Positions 24,163 through 36,441 of a stretch of DNA of 64,000 nucleotides are shown here, in pieces. The DNA is taken from positions 78,840,118 through 78,904,117 of the forward strand of contig NC_054537.1 in assembly GCF_017654505.1 (NCBI RefSeq), in the 5' to 3' direction. A program made the position numbers and the translations under genes. This stretch comes from Polyodon spathula. Its lineage: Eukaryota > Chordata > Actinopteri > Acipenseriformes > Polyodontidae. Positions within the stretch are counted from its first letter, which is position 1. Every line of letters begins with the position of its first letter. The notes below the pieces were generated by a model. It did not search any database and had not been told where the DNA came from. It saw only the letters and a program-made list of their open reading frames with translations.

Positions 24163-25596
24163 GTGCATTGCATTAACTATACTTTGTTAGCATTGCTGAA
24201 TACAAGATCTCTGGCTAATAAATCTGTTTTGATTAATGATTTTATCCTTGAAGAAAATTTAAATATTTTAACTATTTTAACTGAGGCATGGTTAAAACAA
24301 TATACCGCACCCCTTGTAGAGGCCTGTCCCTCAGGTTTTTCTTTCTATCAGACGGCATTTTTGGAGAGAACCGAAATTTGAATTCCAAAAAAACAGATGT
24401 TTATATGTCATTTGAGCTATCTTTTACGACATGTGGACAAAATCCTATTTTATTATATGCAATTTATTGCCCTTTGGACCCAATCCTCTATTTTTTGTTC
24501 AGTGAGTTCAGTGAGTTTTTATCTATGATTGTTGTGAAACATGATAGGATTTTATTTCAGGTTATTTTAACATGCATGTCGACATCGACAGAGAGCCTTT
24601 GGTAGAAACTTTTTGGGATTGCTTGAGTCATTTGGCTTTACTGGTTCTATTCATACTCGTGGCCGTACTCTAGACTTGGTTATATCTCATGGTTTAATTA
24701 TCAAGAACCTTTCCATTAAGGATCTAGCAGTTTCTGATCACTCTGCTGTTACCATTGATATGTTATTGCCAGTGTCGATAAAACTGCCTCCACACTGTGT
24801 TAAAACTAGGACTCTAAATGCATCAGCAGCTGATAAGTTCCTGGAAGCTTTGTCTGTTCCAGCTTCCGTTCATTCAGGAGCAGTTGGGGAGTTGGTTAAT
24901 AATTATAACTCAACTTTTACAATTACACTCGATAGTATTGCACCTTATAAACTTAAAATAAAATTATCGACAAAAAGATTATCCCCCTGGTTTAATGAAA
25001 CAACATGCATACACAAACGTGTTTGTCATAAACTAGAACGCAGATGGAAAGCTAATGGACTTCAGGTACACTATCTCAATTGGAAATTTCTAAATATAAT
25101 GCTGCAGTGTCTAAAGCTAGAACATCTTATTGATAAAAATAGGAATAACCCAGGATTTCTCTTTCAGTCAATAGCAAAATTTACAAGTCCTCAATCGGAG
25201 TGTGTCACACAGAATACTCCCTCATTAAGCTGTGATGAGTTCATGAATCACTTCAACAAAAAAAGTGACTGACATTAGAAATCAGATGAGTAACTCCATA
25301 TTAAATTCAGACTTGTCAACAAACTAAAGTACTGATACTGAACCTAAACAAATCATTGAGTATTTTCCTTAATGTCTGAACTAGAGTTGGATTCCTTATT
25401 TAGAAAAATGAAGCCCACATCTTGCAAATAAGATCATATTCCTACTATACTTTTAAAAGAGATATATTAAAAATAAATCTCACTGTTTTAAATATTGTCA
25501 ACAGTTCTGTTTTATCAGGTATTGTGCCAGGCTTGTTTAGAACCCCTTCTTAAGAAGCCCACCCTTGATCCCACTGCTCCTAATAATTAGAGACCT
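24163..25596 (+). pseudogene. LINE endonuclease and start of reverse transcriptase (piece 1)
   Basis: LLALLNTRSLANKSVLINDF followed by ILTEAWLK matches the N-terminal part of AP-endonucleases of fish LINEs (ARSLxNK, TEtWL). After indels near 24380-24600, the 24613-25272 frame has RTLDLVISHGL and VSDHSAVTID, the catalytic SDH motif at the end of the endonuclease, then the linker to the RT with LSPWFNE. The region 25270-25596 is broken by stops but reads on to TLDPTAPNN, where the first LTR insertion lies. Confidence 0.8.
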
Positions 25597-26009
25597 TGTG
25601 GCAGAGCAAAGCTCTGCCCTTTAAATTGGCAGGGATGGGGTTAACTTCCCCTGCCTGCCTGGGTTTATTATGTTCAGGTGGCTGGGGTTGATTAGTTGAT
25701 TAGGTTGATTAACGATCAATCAGCGCCCAGCCACCTGATATAAAAGGAGGCCTCTGCTTCTCATTTGGAAGAGGGAGCTGAGGAAGCAGGTTGGTTTTTT
25801 TGGTTGTTTGGAAAACTTGAATCCAGTGAAGGCATTGCCCAGCCTGGAAACTGTTATTTTTGTAAGTTTTGCTTTTTATCTTTTTGGTGTTTAAATTGCT
25901 TTGTTTTGGCCCTTGTGCCCTTTCATTTTGTGTTTATTTATAATAAAATAGTTATTTTTTTGAACTGCAGTCTGTCTCTGGGCCTCTATCCACTCGCCAG
26001 CCTGCCACA
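25597..26009 (+). repeat. 5' LTR of element A
   Basis: A 413-bp LTR. Just inside the start is a perfect 8-bp hairpin, GGCAGAGC-AAA-GCTCTGCC. A TATA-like GATATAAAAGG lies at about 25737-25747 and AATAAAAT at about 25943 is a candidate polyadenylation signal, giving a U3-R-U5 order on the + strand. It also contains the internal near-palindrome TGATTAACGATCAATCA. Confidence 0.9.
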
Positions 26010-26010
26010 T

Positions 26011-26028
26011 TTGGTGTCAGAGTGGGAT
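26011..26028 (+). promoter_or_regulatory. Probable primer binding site
   Basis: TTGGTGTCAGAGTGGGAT begins one or two bases after the LTR, where the tRNA primer pairs in LTR elements. The equivalent place in the minus-strand element at 34331-36830 reads TTGGTGTCAGAAGT. The tRNA was not identified. Confidence 0.65.
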
Positions 26029-26030
26029 AG

Positions 26031-26669
26031 CGCCACCTAGAGGCTCAGAGCAGTATTTATTTTTTTTTTTTTGAAAAAAAAAAAAAAAAGGGAAAGAAGA
26101 GCAGACAGTGGAAAAGGCAGGACAAGCAGCAGCTGAAGAAATGTAAGCTGCTGCAGCCACCGCTGGAGGACCCGGCCAGCCTCTTCCCCTGGTGTTCCTG
26201 GTGTGGGAAGGAGGACCATCGTTGGCGGTCCTGCCCAGACGTGCCACCGGCAAACTGGTGTGGCCGGTGTGAGGAGGACGGCCACAACTGGGCAGGATGC
26301 CCCTACAACCAGGCCCAGGAAGAGGTGCCGTGTTCACCCCGGGCATCAGGGGCCACCCCACTACCTCCAGCACCACCACCTTCACCACCGTCCCAGGAGA
26401 TCTGGGACTGGTTGATGCACCCTGAGGCAGACCTCGTCCACGATCTCCCCATAGTTATCAACACGCTGTGGCGTCGAGATGGGGAGAGGTGGGAACAGTG
26501 GGAGGAACAGCACCACCCGGCCTCCTTCCCAGAGGTTGCCCTCATGGTGGTTAATTACCTGGCGGTAGACATGGGAGATCCACCGGTCACTCCAATAAAG
26601 AGAGGTGAGCCGCCTTCCCGAGAGCCAGAGAGGGGTGAGCCGCCTTCCCGAGAGCCAGAGAGGGGGTGA
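26031..26669 (+). pseudogene. Gag-like protein with two tandem CCHC zinc knuckles
   Basis: An open frame from after the TAG at 26028 to a TGA at 26667-26669. A Lys/Gln-rich start (KRQDKQQLKKCKLL) is followed by ASLFPW and two perfect C-x2-C-x4-H-x4-C knuckles: CSWCGKEDHRWRSC (26193-26234) and CGRCEEDGHNWAGC (26259-26300). These are the nucleocapsid type that binds element RNA. A proline-rich spacer, WDWLMHPEADLV and WRRDGERWEQWEEQ come next, then the first repeats of the array. There is no in-frame ATG before the knuckles. One extra G near 26662-26667 ends the frame inside the array; the array continues open in the +1 frame. Capsid-like helices are not evident. Confidence 0.7.
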
Positions 26670-27566
26670 GCCGCCTTCCCGGGAGCCAGAGAGGGGTGAG
26701 CCGCCTTCCCGGGAGCCAGAGAGGGGTGAGGAGCTGCCGTCGCTCCCAGAGCCAGAGAGGGGTGAGGAGCTGCCGTCGCTCCCAGAGCCAGAGAGGGGTG
26801 AGGAGCCGCCGTCGCTCCCAGAGCCAGAGAGGGGTGAGGGGCTGCCGTCGCTCCCAGAGCCAGAGAGGGGTGAGGATCTGCCGTCGCTCCCAGAGCCAGA
26901 GAGGGGTGAGGATCTGCCGTCGCTCCCAGAGCCAGAGAGGGGTGAGGATCTGCCGTCGCTCCCAGAGCCAGAGAGGGAGGAGGATCTGCCGTCGCTCCCA
27001 GAGCCAGAGAGGGAGGAGGATCTGCCGTCGCTCCCAGAGCCAGAGAGGGAGGAGGATCTGCCGTCGCTCCCAGAGCCAGAGAGGGAGGAGGAGCTGCCGT
27101 CGCTCCCAGAGCCAGAGAGGGAGGAGGATCTGCCGTCGCTCCCAGAGCCAGAGAGGGAGGAGGAGCTGCCGTCGCTCCCAGAGCCAGAGAGGGAGGAGGA
27201 GCCGCCGCCGCTCTCAGAGCCCGAGAGGGAGGAGCCGCCGCCGCCGCTCTCAGAGCCCGAGAGGGAGGAGCCGCCGCCGCCGCTCTCAGAGCCCGAGAGG
27301 GAGGAGCCGCCGCCGCCGCTCTCAGAGCCCGAGAGGGAGGAGCCGCCGCCGCTCGCCACCAGAGGGAGCCGGGCCGCCGTCGCCGCCTCCGCCACCAGAG
27401 GGAGCCGGGCCGCCGTCGCCGCCTCCGCCACCAGAGGGAGCCGGGCCGCCGTCGCCGCCTCCGCCACCAGAGGGAGCCGGGCCGCCGTCGCCGCCTCCGC
27501 CACCAGAGGGAGCCGGGCCGCCGTCGCCGCCTCCGCCACCAGAGGGAGCCGGGCCGCCGTCGCCGT
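26604..27566 (+). repeat. Coding-type minisatellite array of element A (30- and 36-bp units)
   Basis: About four 30-bp units (GEPPSREPER), then about thirteen 36-bp units (GEELPSLPEPER with E/D/G/P variation), about four more diverged units (EEPPPPLSEPER), and about six 36-bp units (ATRGSRAAVAAS, or PPEGAGPPSPPP in another frame). All units are multiples of three, so reading frames stay open, including long ones on the minus strand that have no support as genes. Except for the G insertion near 26666, the array continues the gag-like frame. Confidence 0.9.
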
Positions 27567-27683
27567 GCTACCTTGGAGATTCGGGGCCCCCTCAACCAAA
27601 GAAGGCTTGGGGACTCCGACATCAACCCCGCCCACCACCACCCACCATAACAGCCCACCCAAGGGACATAATTGGACTCTTGG

Positions 27684-27764
27684 GGGGAGGGGGGGGGGGG
27701 AGGGTGGGGGGAAGGGGGGAGTTGGCCGATTGCGGCCAGTGTACGTTGTACATGGGGGGAGGTG
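27684..27764 (+). promoter_or_regulatory. G-rich tract and polypurine tract before the 3' LTR
   Basis: A very G-rich stretch (runs of 5-12 G from 27681 to 27720) and then GGGGGGAGG just upstream of the 3' LTR start at 27765. The latter is the expected place for the plus-strand primer of reverse transcription. The G-runs could form quadruplexes. The same organisation is at 30287-30355 in element B. Confidence 0.6.
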
Positions 27765-28178
27765 TGTGGCAGAGCAAAGCTCTGCCCTTTTAAATTGGCA
27801 GGGATGGGGTTAACTTCCCCTGCCTGCCTGGGTTTATTATGTTCAGGTGGCTGGGGTTGATTAGTTGATTAGGTTGATTAACGATCAATCAGCGCCCAGC
27901 CACCTGATATAAAAGGAGGCCTCTGCTTCTCATTTGGAAGAGGGAGCTGAGGAAGCAGGTTGGTTTTTTTGGTTGTTTGGAAAACTTGAATCCAGTGAAG
28001 GCATTGCCCAGCCTGGAAACTGTTATTTTTGTAAGTTTTGCTTTTTATCTTTTTGGTGTTTAAATTGCTTTGTTTTGGCCCTTGTGCCCTTTCATTTTGT
28101 GTTTATTTATAATAAAATAGTTATTTTTTTGAACTGCAGTCTGTCTCTGGGCCTCTATCCACTCGCCAGCCTGCCACA
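27765..28178 (+). repeat. 3' LTR of element A
   Basis: A 414-bp copy of the 5' LTR. The only difference noticed by eye is one extra T in the CCCTTTT run near 27785. It carries the same terminal hairpin, TATA-like box and AATAAA. Confidence 0.9.
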
Positions 28179-28749
28179 GACCTATTTCCAATCTCCTTTT
28201 CTGTCCAAAGTATTAGAAAGAGTAGTGGCTAGCTAACTCAATGGATTTCTTGATTCACATAATATTTCTGAGAAATTTCAGTCTGGTTTCAAGCCTTAGT
28301 ACTGAAACAGCACTAATTTGAGTACTAAATGGCACTCTGTCGTCCTCTGACTTAGGCTCAACTTCAGTCCCTGTTTTACATGATTTAAGTGTAGCTTTTG
28401 ACACCATTGATCACTCTGTTTTACTTGACTGCCTTGAACATTTGGTACTGTCTTGTCCCGGTTCTGGTCTTAGCTCTCAAGTAGGTTTCAGTTTATAAAA
28501 ATTGAGGAGGGGGCTTCCTTTTTGTCAGAGGTTACTTGTGGGGTCCCTCGAGGTTCAATTCTTGGCCGAATTTTATCTTCTCTTTATATGTTACCCTTGG
28601 GTGACATTATTCATGGAGTTAGTTTCCACTGTTATGCTGATGATGCTCAGCTTTACCTGTCCCTCAAACAGGACTATGTATATGCTACTAACATTCTGAA
28701 TACCTGTCTTGCTGACATCAAGAACTGGATGTTTATTTTTTAATGTTAA
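28179..28749 (+). pseudogene. LINE reverse transcriptase (piece 2)
   Basis: Picks up exactly where 25596 left off, with PISNLPFLSKVLERVV-like sequence (with errors), then SVAFDTIDHSVLLDCLEHL, the first catalytic Asp region, GVPRGSILGRILSSLYMLPL and CYADDAQLYLSL, the YADD active-site box. These motifs define a non-LTR reverse transcriptase. Frameshifts near 28290 and 28490 break it. It stops at GTTAA (28745-28749), the target site of element B. Confidence 0.85.
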
Positions 28750-28921
28750 TGTGGAAGAGCAAAGCTCTGCCCTTTTAAATTGGCAGGGATGGGGTTAACT
28801 TCCCCTGCCTGCCTGGGTTTATTATGTTCAGGTGGCTGGGGTTGATTAGTTGATTAGGTTGATTAACGATCAATCAGCGCCCAGCCACCTGATATAAAAG
28901 GAGGCCTCTGCTTCTCATTTG

Positions 28922-30168
28922 GGGAGAGGGAGCCGGGCCGCCGCCTCCGCCTCCGCCACCAGAGGGAGCCGGGCCGCCGCCTCCGCCACCAGAGGGAGCC
29001 GGGCCGCCGCCTCCGCCACCAGAGGGAGCCGGGCCGCCGCCTCCCGCCACCAGAGGGAGCCGGGCCGCCGCCGCCGCCTCCGCCACCAGAGGGAGCAGGG
29101 CCGCCAGAGGCCGCCGGGCCGCCGCCTCCGCCCGCAGAGGGAGGAGCCGGGCCGCCGCCCACCAGAGGGAGCCGGGCCGCCGGCCGCCGCCTCCGCCACC
29201 AGAGGGAGCCGGGCCGCCGCCGCCGCCTCCGCCACCAGAGGGAGCCGGGCCGCCGCCGCCGCCTCCGCCACCAGAGGGAGCCGGGCCGCCGCCGCCGCCT
29301 CCGCCACCAGAGGGAGCCGGGCCGCCGCCGCCGCCTCCGCCACCAGAGGGAGCCGGGCCGCCGTCGCCGCCTCCGCCACCAGAGGGAGCCGGGCCGCCGT
29401 CGCCGCCTCCGCCACCAGAGGGAGCCGGGCCGCCGCCTCCGCCACCAGAGGGAGCCGGGCCGCCGTCCCGCCTCCGCCACCAGAGGGAGCCGGGCCGCCG
29501 CCTCCGCCACCAGAGGGAGCCGGGCCGCCGCCTCCGCCACCAGAGGGAGCCGGGCCGCCGCCTCCGCCACCAGAGGGAGCCGGGCCGCCGCCCGCCTCCG
29601 CCACCAGAGGGAGCCGGGCCGCCGCCGCCGCCTCCGCCACCAGAGGGAGCCGGGCCGCCGCCGCCGCCTCCGCCACCAGAGGGAGCCGGGCCGGGCCGCC
29701 GCCTCCGCCACCAGAGGGAGCCGGGCCGCCGCCGCCGCCTCCGCCACCAGAGGGAGCCGGGCCGCCGTCGCCGCCTCCGCCACCAGAGGGAGCCGGGCCG
29801 CCGCCTCCGCCACCAGAGGGAGCCGGGCCGCCGCCTCCGCCACCAGAGGGAGCCGGGCCGCCGCCTCCGCCACCAGAGGGAGCCGGGCCGCCGCCTCCGC
29901 CACCAGAGGGAGCCGGGCCGCCGCCGCCTCCGCCACCAGAGGGAGCCGGGCCGCCGCCGCCGCCGCCACCAGAGGGAGCCGGGCCGCCGCCCGCCGCCGC
30001 CACCAGAGGGAGCCGGGCCGCCGCCCGCCTCCGCCACCAGAGGGAGCCGGGCCGCCGCCGCCGCCTCCGCCACCAGAGGGAGCCGGGCCGCCGCCGCCGC
30101 CTCCGCCACCAGAGGGAGCCGGGCCGCCGCCGCCTCCGCCACCAGAGGGAGCCGGGCCGCCGTCGCCA
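28922..30168 (+). repeat. GC-rich minisatellite array of element B
   Basis: About 37 units of CCACCAGAGGGAGCCGGG plus a variable number of CCG/CTC triplets (mostly 30 or 36 bp). Some units have frame-changing indels (for example 29042, 29102-29160, 29465). Long open frames exist on both strands because units are mostly multiples of three and lack stop triplets; they are not genes. The array in A has the same unit in 6 copies, so this array expanded separately. Confidence 0.9.
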
Positions 30169-30355
30169 TGCTACCTTGGACATTCGGGGCCCCCTCAACC
30201 AAAGAAGGCTTGGGGGCTCCGACATCAACCCCGCCCACCACCACCCACCATAACAGCCCACCCAAGGGACATAATTGGACTCTTGGGGGGAGGGGGGGGG
30301 GGAAGGGGGGAGTTGGCCGATTGCGGCCGGTGTACGTTGTACATGGGGGGAGGTG

Positions 30356-30772
30356 TGTGGAAGAGCAAAGCTCTGCCCTTTTAAATTGGCAGGGATGGGG
30401 TTAACTTCCCCTACCTGCCTGGGTTTATTATGTTCAGGTGGCTGGGGTTGATTAGTTGATTAGGTTGATTAACGATCAATCAGCGCCCAGCCACCTGATA
30501 TAAAAGGAGGCCTCTGCTTCTCATTTGGGGAGAGGGAGCTGAGGAAGCAGGTTGGTTTTTTTTGGGTTGTTTAGAAAGTTTGAATCCAGTGAAGGCATTG
30601 CCCAGCCTGGAAACTGTTATTTTTGTAAGTTTTGCTTTTTATCTTTTTTGTGTTTAAATTGCTTTGTTTTGGCCCTTGTGCCCTTTCATTTTGTGTTTAT
30701 TTATAATAAAATAGTTATTTTTTTGAACTGCAGTCTGTCTCTGGGCCTCTATCCACTCGCCAGCCTGCCACA
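30356..30772 (+). repeat. 3' LTR of element B
   Basis: A 417-bp LTR matching those of element A, with TATA-like GATATAAAAGG and AATAAAAT. Like the 28750 start, it begins TGTGGAAGAG, which weakens the terminal hairpin by one pair. Confidence 0.9.
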
Positions 30773-31245
30773 GTTAAATTTAGACAAAACCGAAGTGATG
30801 ATACTGGGACCTCATTAAAAAAAAAACATAAACATACACATTTGGTTGATGTTTTATTTAATGGACTCTGTGCAGATTTAGAAGGCAGAAGTAAAAAAAC
30901 ATTTGATATATGTTTATATTTATATAAACATATATACATTTTATTTGATACAGACCTCTCTTTCGAAGCACATGTTAAAAATGTTACAAAAAATTCCTTT
31001 TTTCATTAAATAAATATTGCAAGACTGAGAGGTATTCTCTCCAGGCAGGATGCAGAGAGATTAATGCATGCTTTTATATCCTCGAGGATTGATTATTGCA
31101 ATGGTCTTTTTATTAGGACTAGCCACAGCATTATTTCTCTCCTCCAACTTGTACAAAATGCTGCTGCTAGAATTTTAGCTCTTTTTAAAAGTTTAATACT
31201 TTTTAAAAACAATACATGTAAATTAATCAACACAAAAAAAATAAA
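30773..31245 (+). pseudogene. LINE reverse transcriptase C-terminal part (piece 3)
   Basis: Continues from piece 2 with LNLDKTEVMILGPH, the conserved LNxxKTE motif after the YADD box. After an insertion of low-complexity sequence it reads FISSRIDYCNGLF and LLQLVQNAAARILA, which are hallmarks of the 3' end of fish LINE RTs. It ends less than 90 bases before the CSMD3 exon at 31329. It is frameshifted and inactive. Confidence 0.85.
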
Positions 31246-31278
31246 ATAAAATGTAGATAATTAATATCTGAGTTTTAG

Positions 31279-34330
<3,052 letters not shown>

Positions 34331-34687
34331 TGTGAAAGGATAACGTCACAGCCAAGGCTAGTGAATGTCAGGAACACCAGAGACAGAAGCTGCAGTTTAA
34401 AGGTGTTGCTGCACACTTTTATTTAACAATAAACAAAGAAAAAGGCACAAGGACCAAAACAAAAGGTCACATACTTTTTATCATCAGGCTGTGCATTGTC
34501 CTTCAGTCAGGGTTTCTACCAAAACACCTTTCCCCACAAAGAATCCTAACTGTCTTTTTATACACCTCTGTTATACACCCTAATTAATGATCAATTGTTC
34601 AATTATTCAATACAGTTACATTCTCACGTGGGACAGATTACCTCCTTCCCTACAACACATGTATAAGGCCTCTGTCCCGTCACATAC

Positions 34688-35171
34688 TGTAGGGATGAAA
34701 AATGAAATCAATCTCCAAGATTCGATGATAAAGAAGGTAGTTTTATTCAAGCAGATATCTGGAGAGACAACACGTTGCAGACAGTCTGCTAATTCTTCTC
34801 TGCCAGTTATACTATTACAGTTTATATAATTAATTTAACAGTGGTCCTTTTCCTCCAATCCAAACCAGCCACAACCCGATTTCTACAACATAAGGTTAAA
34901 ACACTTTAGTCTAAGCCAATGACTGTAAATGTCACGTATCTTATAATGATAACATCTTGTTATTCTCAACTGACACTCACACTACCCTGACATTATAACA
35001 ATATTCAAAACATTGTGGTTAAGCCACACTAATCAAATCAGTTTTAAGAAATCTATATTACAGAAAAACAATGTATAGACATAGCCAGTTTCTGCAGGCT
35101 TACAAATAAAATAGGTCAACCATGTTCCATCATCTTATTCTAAAACATACAAGAATAAGTTTGGTCCTTCA
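34688..35171. mobile_element. Solo LTR-like insertion with 5-bp TSD inside element C
   Basis: Starts TGTAGGGATG and ends GTCCTTCA, bracketed by CATAC at 34683-34687 and 35172-35176. It separates the LTR of element C from the CCTCCCCCC that represents its polypurine tract, so it landed at that junction. At 484 bp with TG...CA ends and no coding capacity it fits a solo LTR of another family. Confidence 0.6.
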
Positions 35172-35434
35172 CATACAGTACCTCCCCCCTTGCACAGAGC
35201 ACATTGGCTACCTCCCCCCTTAAAACACCAATGTCCACCTTTTCCCATCTGGATTCTTGTGGGTAGGTTGGAGGGCAGGTTGGTCCCGTCTGTGGTGGTC
35301 GGGGTTGTGGTGGAGGTGGTCCCCTCACCTCTTCCTTCAACCGAGGTGGTCCTGGGTCTTCTGTAAGGGGATGCCCATTTAACCACCTTTCTGCCCCCTA
35401 ATCCTAAGTGATGACTCCCCCTTTGGGGCCTCCT

Positions 35435-36441
35435 CTACAGTTGTGGTGGAGGTGACACTGACAGTGGTACTGGCGAAGTTTGCAGCAGCACGAGGCATTC
35501 TGGCAGTGACACTGCTGAGCACTCCGGCAGTGGCAATGCTTGCAGGGGTGCTGGGCCCTCCACCAGTGGTGAAGTTGGCAGCGGCATGGGGCACTCCAGC
35601 AGTGGCACCACTGGGCACTCCGACAGTGCCAATGCTGGCAGGGGTGCTGGGCCCTCCGGCGGTTGTGAAGCTGGCAGCGGCGTGGGGCACTCTGGCAGTG
35701 GTACCGCTGACAGTGGCGTGGGGCACTCCGGCATGTCGGTGATGGGCACACCCGCAGTGGCAGTGCAGGCCACGGTATGGTGTAGCCTGGCAACAACAGT
35801 GCAGCCTATGACACAGGGCTGTCTGACAGCGACAGTGCTAGTCGCAGGATGCAGCACTCTGGCAGGGGTGCTGTTGTATGGCACTCCGGCAGGACTGCAG
35901 GTGCTGGGCACTCCGGCAGGGGCAGCAGTGGCATTAACCATGCTGGACCGTCCGGACCTACGGACGCTAGACCCTTTGGATGTGCGGGTGCTGGACCCTC
36001 CAGACCTATGGACGCTAGATCCTTTGGATGTACGGGCGCTGGACCCTCCGGACCTACGGACTCTAGACCCTCTGGATTTGCAGGCGCTGGACCCTCCGGA
36101 CCTACAGACGCTAAACCCTTTGGATGTGTGGGCGCTGGACCCTCCAGACGCTTGACCCTCTTTGGCACTCGGGCAGGCCGCTCCTCCCTCTCTGGCACTC
36201 GGGCAGACAGCACCTCCCTCTCTGGCACTCTTGCAGGCAGCACCTCCCTCGCTTGCCTACGGGACTGTCCACTACTCCAATCCCAGGCCACAGAGTGTTC
36301 AAACTCCCCACATGCAAGGCACCTACCTTGGTCCTTGAGGCAGGTGAGGAAGGTGTCCAAGCTGCCATTCCTCAGCACATGGAAGGAGAGAGGGGTTCTG
36401 TCTACTTCTGACACCAAGTGTGAAAGGATAACGTCACACAA
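35435..36441 (-). pseudogene. Repeat-coding frame of element C with degenerate zinc knuckle
   Basis: Read from 36441. Residues 41-49 are CLACGEFEH, a C-x2-C-x4-H knuckle whose fourth ligand (expected about residue 54) is not cysteine. Then come three 10-residue repeats (REVLPARVPE type) and about four 16-residue repeats (EGPAPAHPKGLASVGP type, 48 bp). A second overlapping frame (35941-35435) continues with PLPECP / PLVEGPAPL repeats. The frame change near 35900 shows decay. The layout parallels element A: PBS, knuckle, proline-rich array. Confidence 0.6.

Larger units (their letters stand above)
25597..28178 (+). mobile_element. Non-autonomous LTR retroelement A, complete with both LTRs and 5-bp TSD
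   Basis: Ends are TGTGGCAG and CTGCCACA. GACCT is duplicated at 25592-25596 and 28179-28183. The LTRs (25597-26009 and 27765-28178) are almost identical, so insertion was recent. The interior has a primer-site-like TTTGGTGTCAGAGTGGGAT, a short gag-like frame with two CCHC knuckles, a long in-frame tandem array and a G-rich polypurine tract. It has no protease, RT, RNase H or integrase, so movement must rely on enzymes from an autonomous relative. The total length is 2,582 bp. Confidence 0.9.
28750..30772 (+). mobile_element. Non-autonomous LTR retroelement B, internally deleted, 5-bp TSD
   Basis: Bounded by GTTAA at 28745-28749 and 30773-30777. It starts TGTGGAAGAG and ends CTGCCACA. The left LTR is intact only for about 175 bases, then joins the GC-rich array directly at GAGAGGGAGC. 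The primer site and zinc-knuckle region present in element A are missing. The end of the interior and the 3' LTR (30356-30772) align well with element A. Both LTR starts of B share the AAGAG variant, in contrast to CAGAG in A, so A and B are separate insertions. Confidence 0.9.
24130..31245 (+). mobile_element. APE-type LINE (L2/CR1/Rex-like), interrupted by two LTR elements
   Basis: Three collinear pieces (24130-25596, 28179-28749, 30773-31245) form one 5'-truncated LINE. They hold part of the endonuclease, then RT fingers and palm, then the RT thumb and 3' end. The two gaps are filled by LTR elements, each bordered by a 5-bp duplication of LINE sequence, which proves the LINE was there first. 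Without the inserts it is about 2.5 kb. It is frameshifted in many places and dead. The exact clade cannot be set by eye. Confidence 0.85.

Noticed and set aside
25601..26009. A promoter with a TATA box that might drive CSMD3
   Set aside because: The TATA box belongs to the LTR of element A and recurs in every copy of that LTR; no evidence ties it to the host gene.
26382..27662. Very long minus-strand open frames (up to about 426 codons) across the element A array
   Set aside because: They consist almost wholly of repeat translation (SGSGSDG or WWRRRRRR-type) and are antisense to the knuckle frame; stop-free units with lengths divisible by three explain them.
26604..30168. CRISPR-like array
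   Set aside because: Units are adjacent with no unique spacers, GC-rich and coding-type; the genome is eukaryotic.
28863..30265. Minus-strand 368-463-codon frames across the element B array
   Set aside because: Same repeat artefact; open in several frames at once, no domain and no start or splice context.
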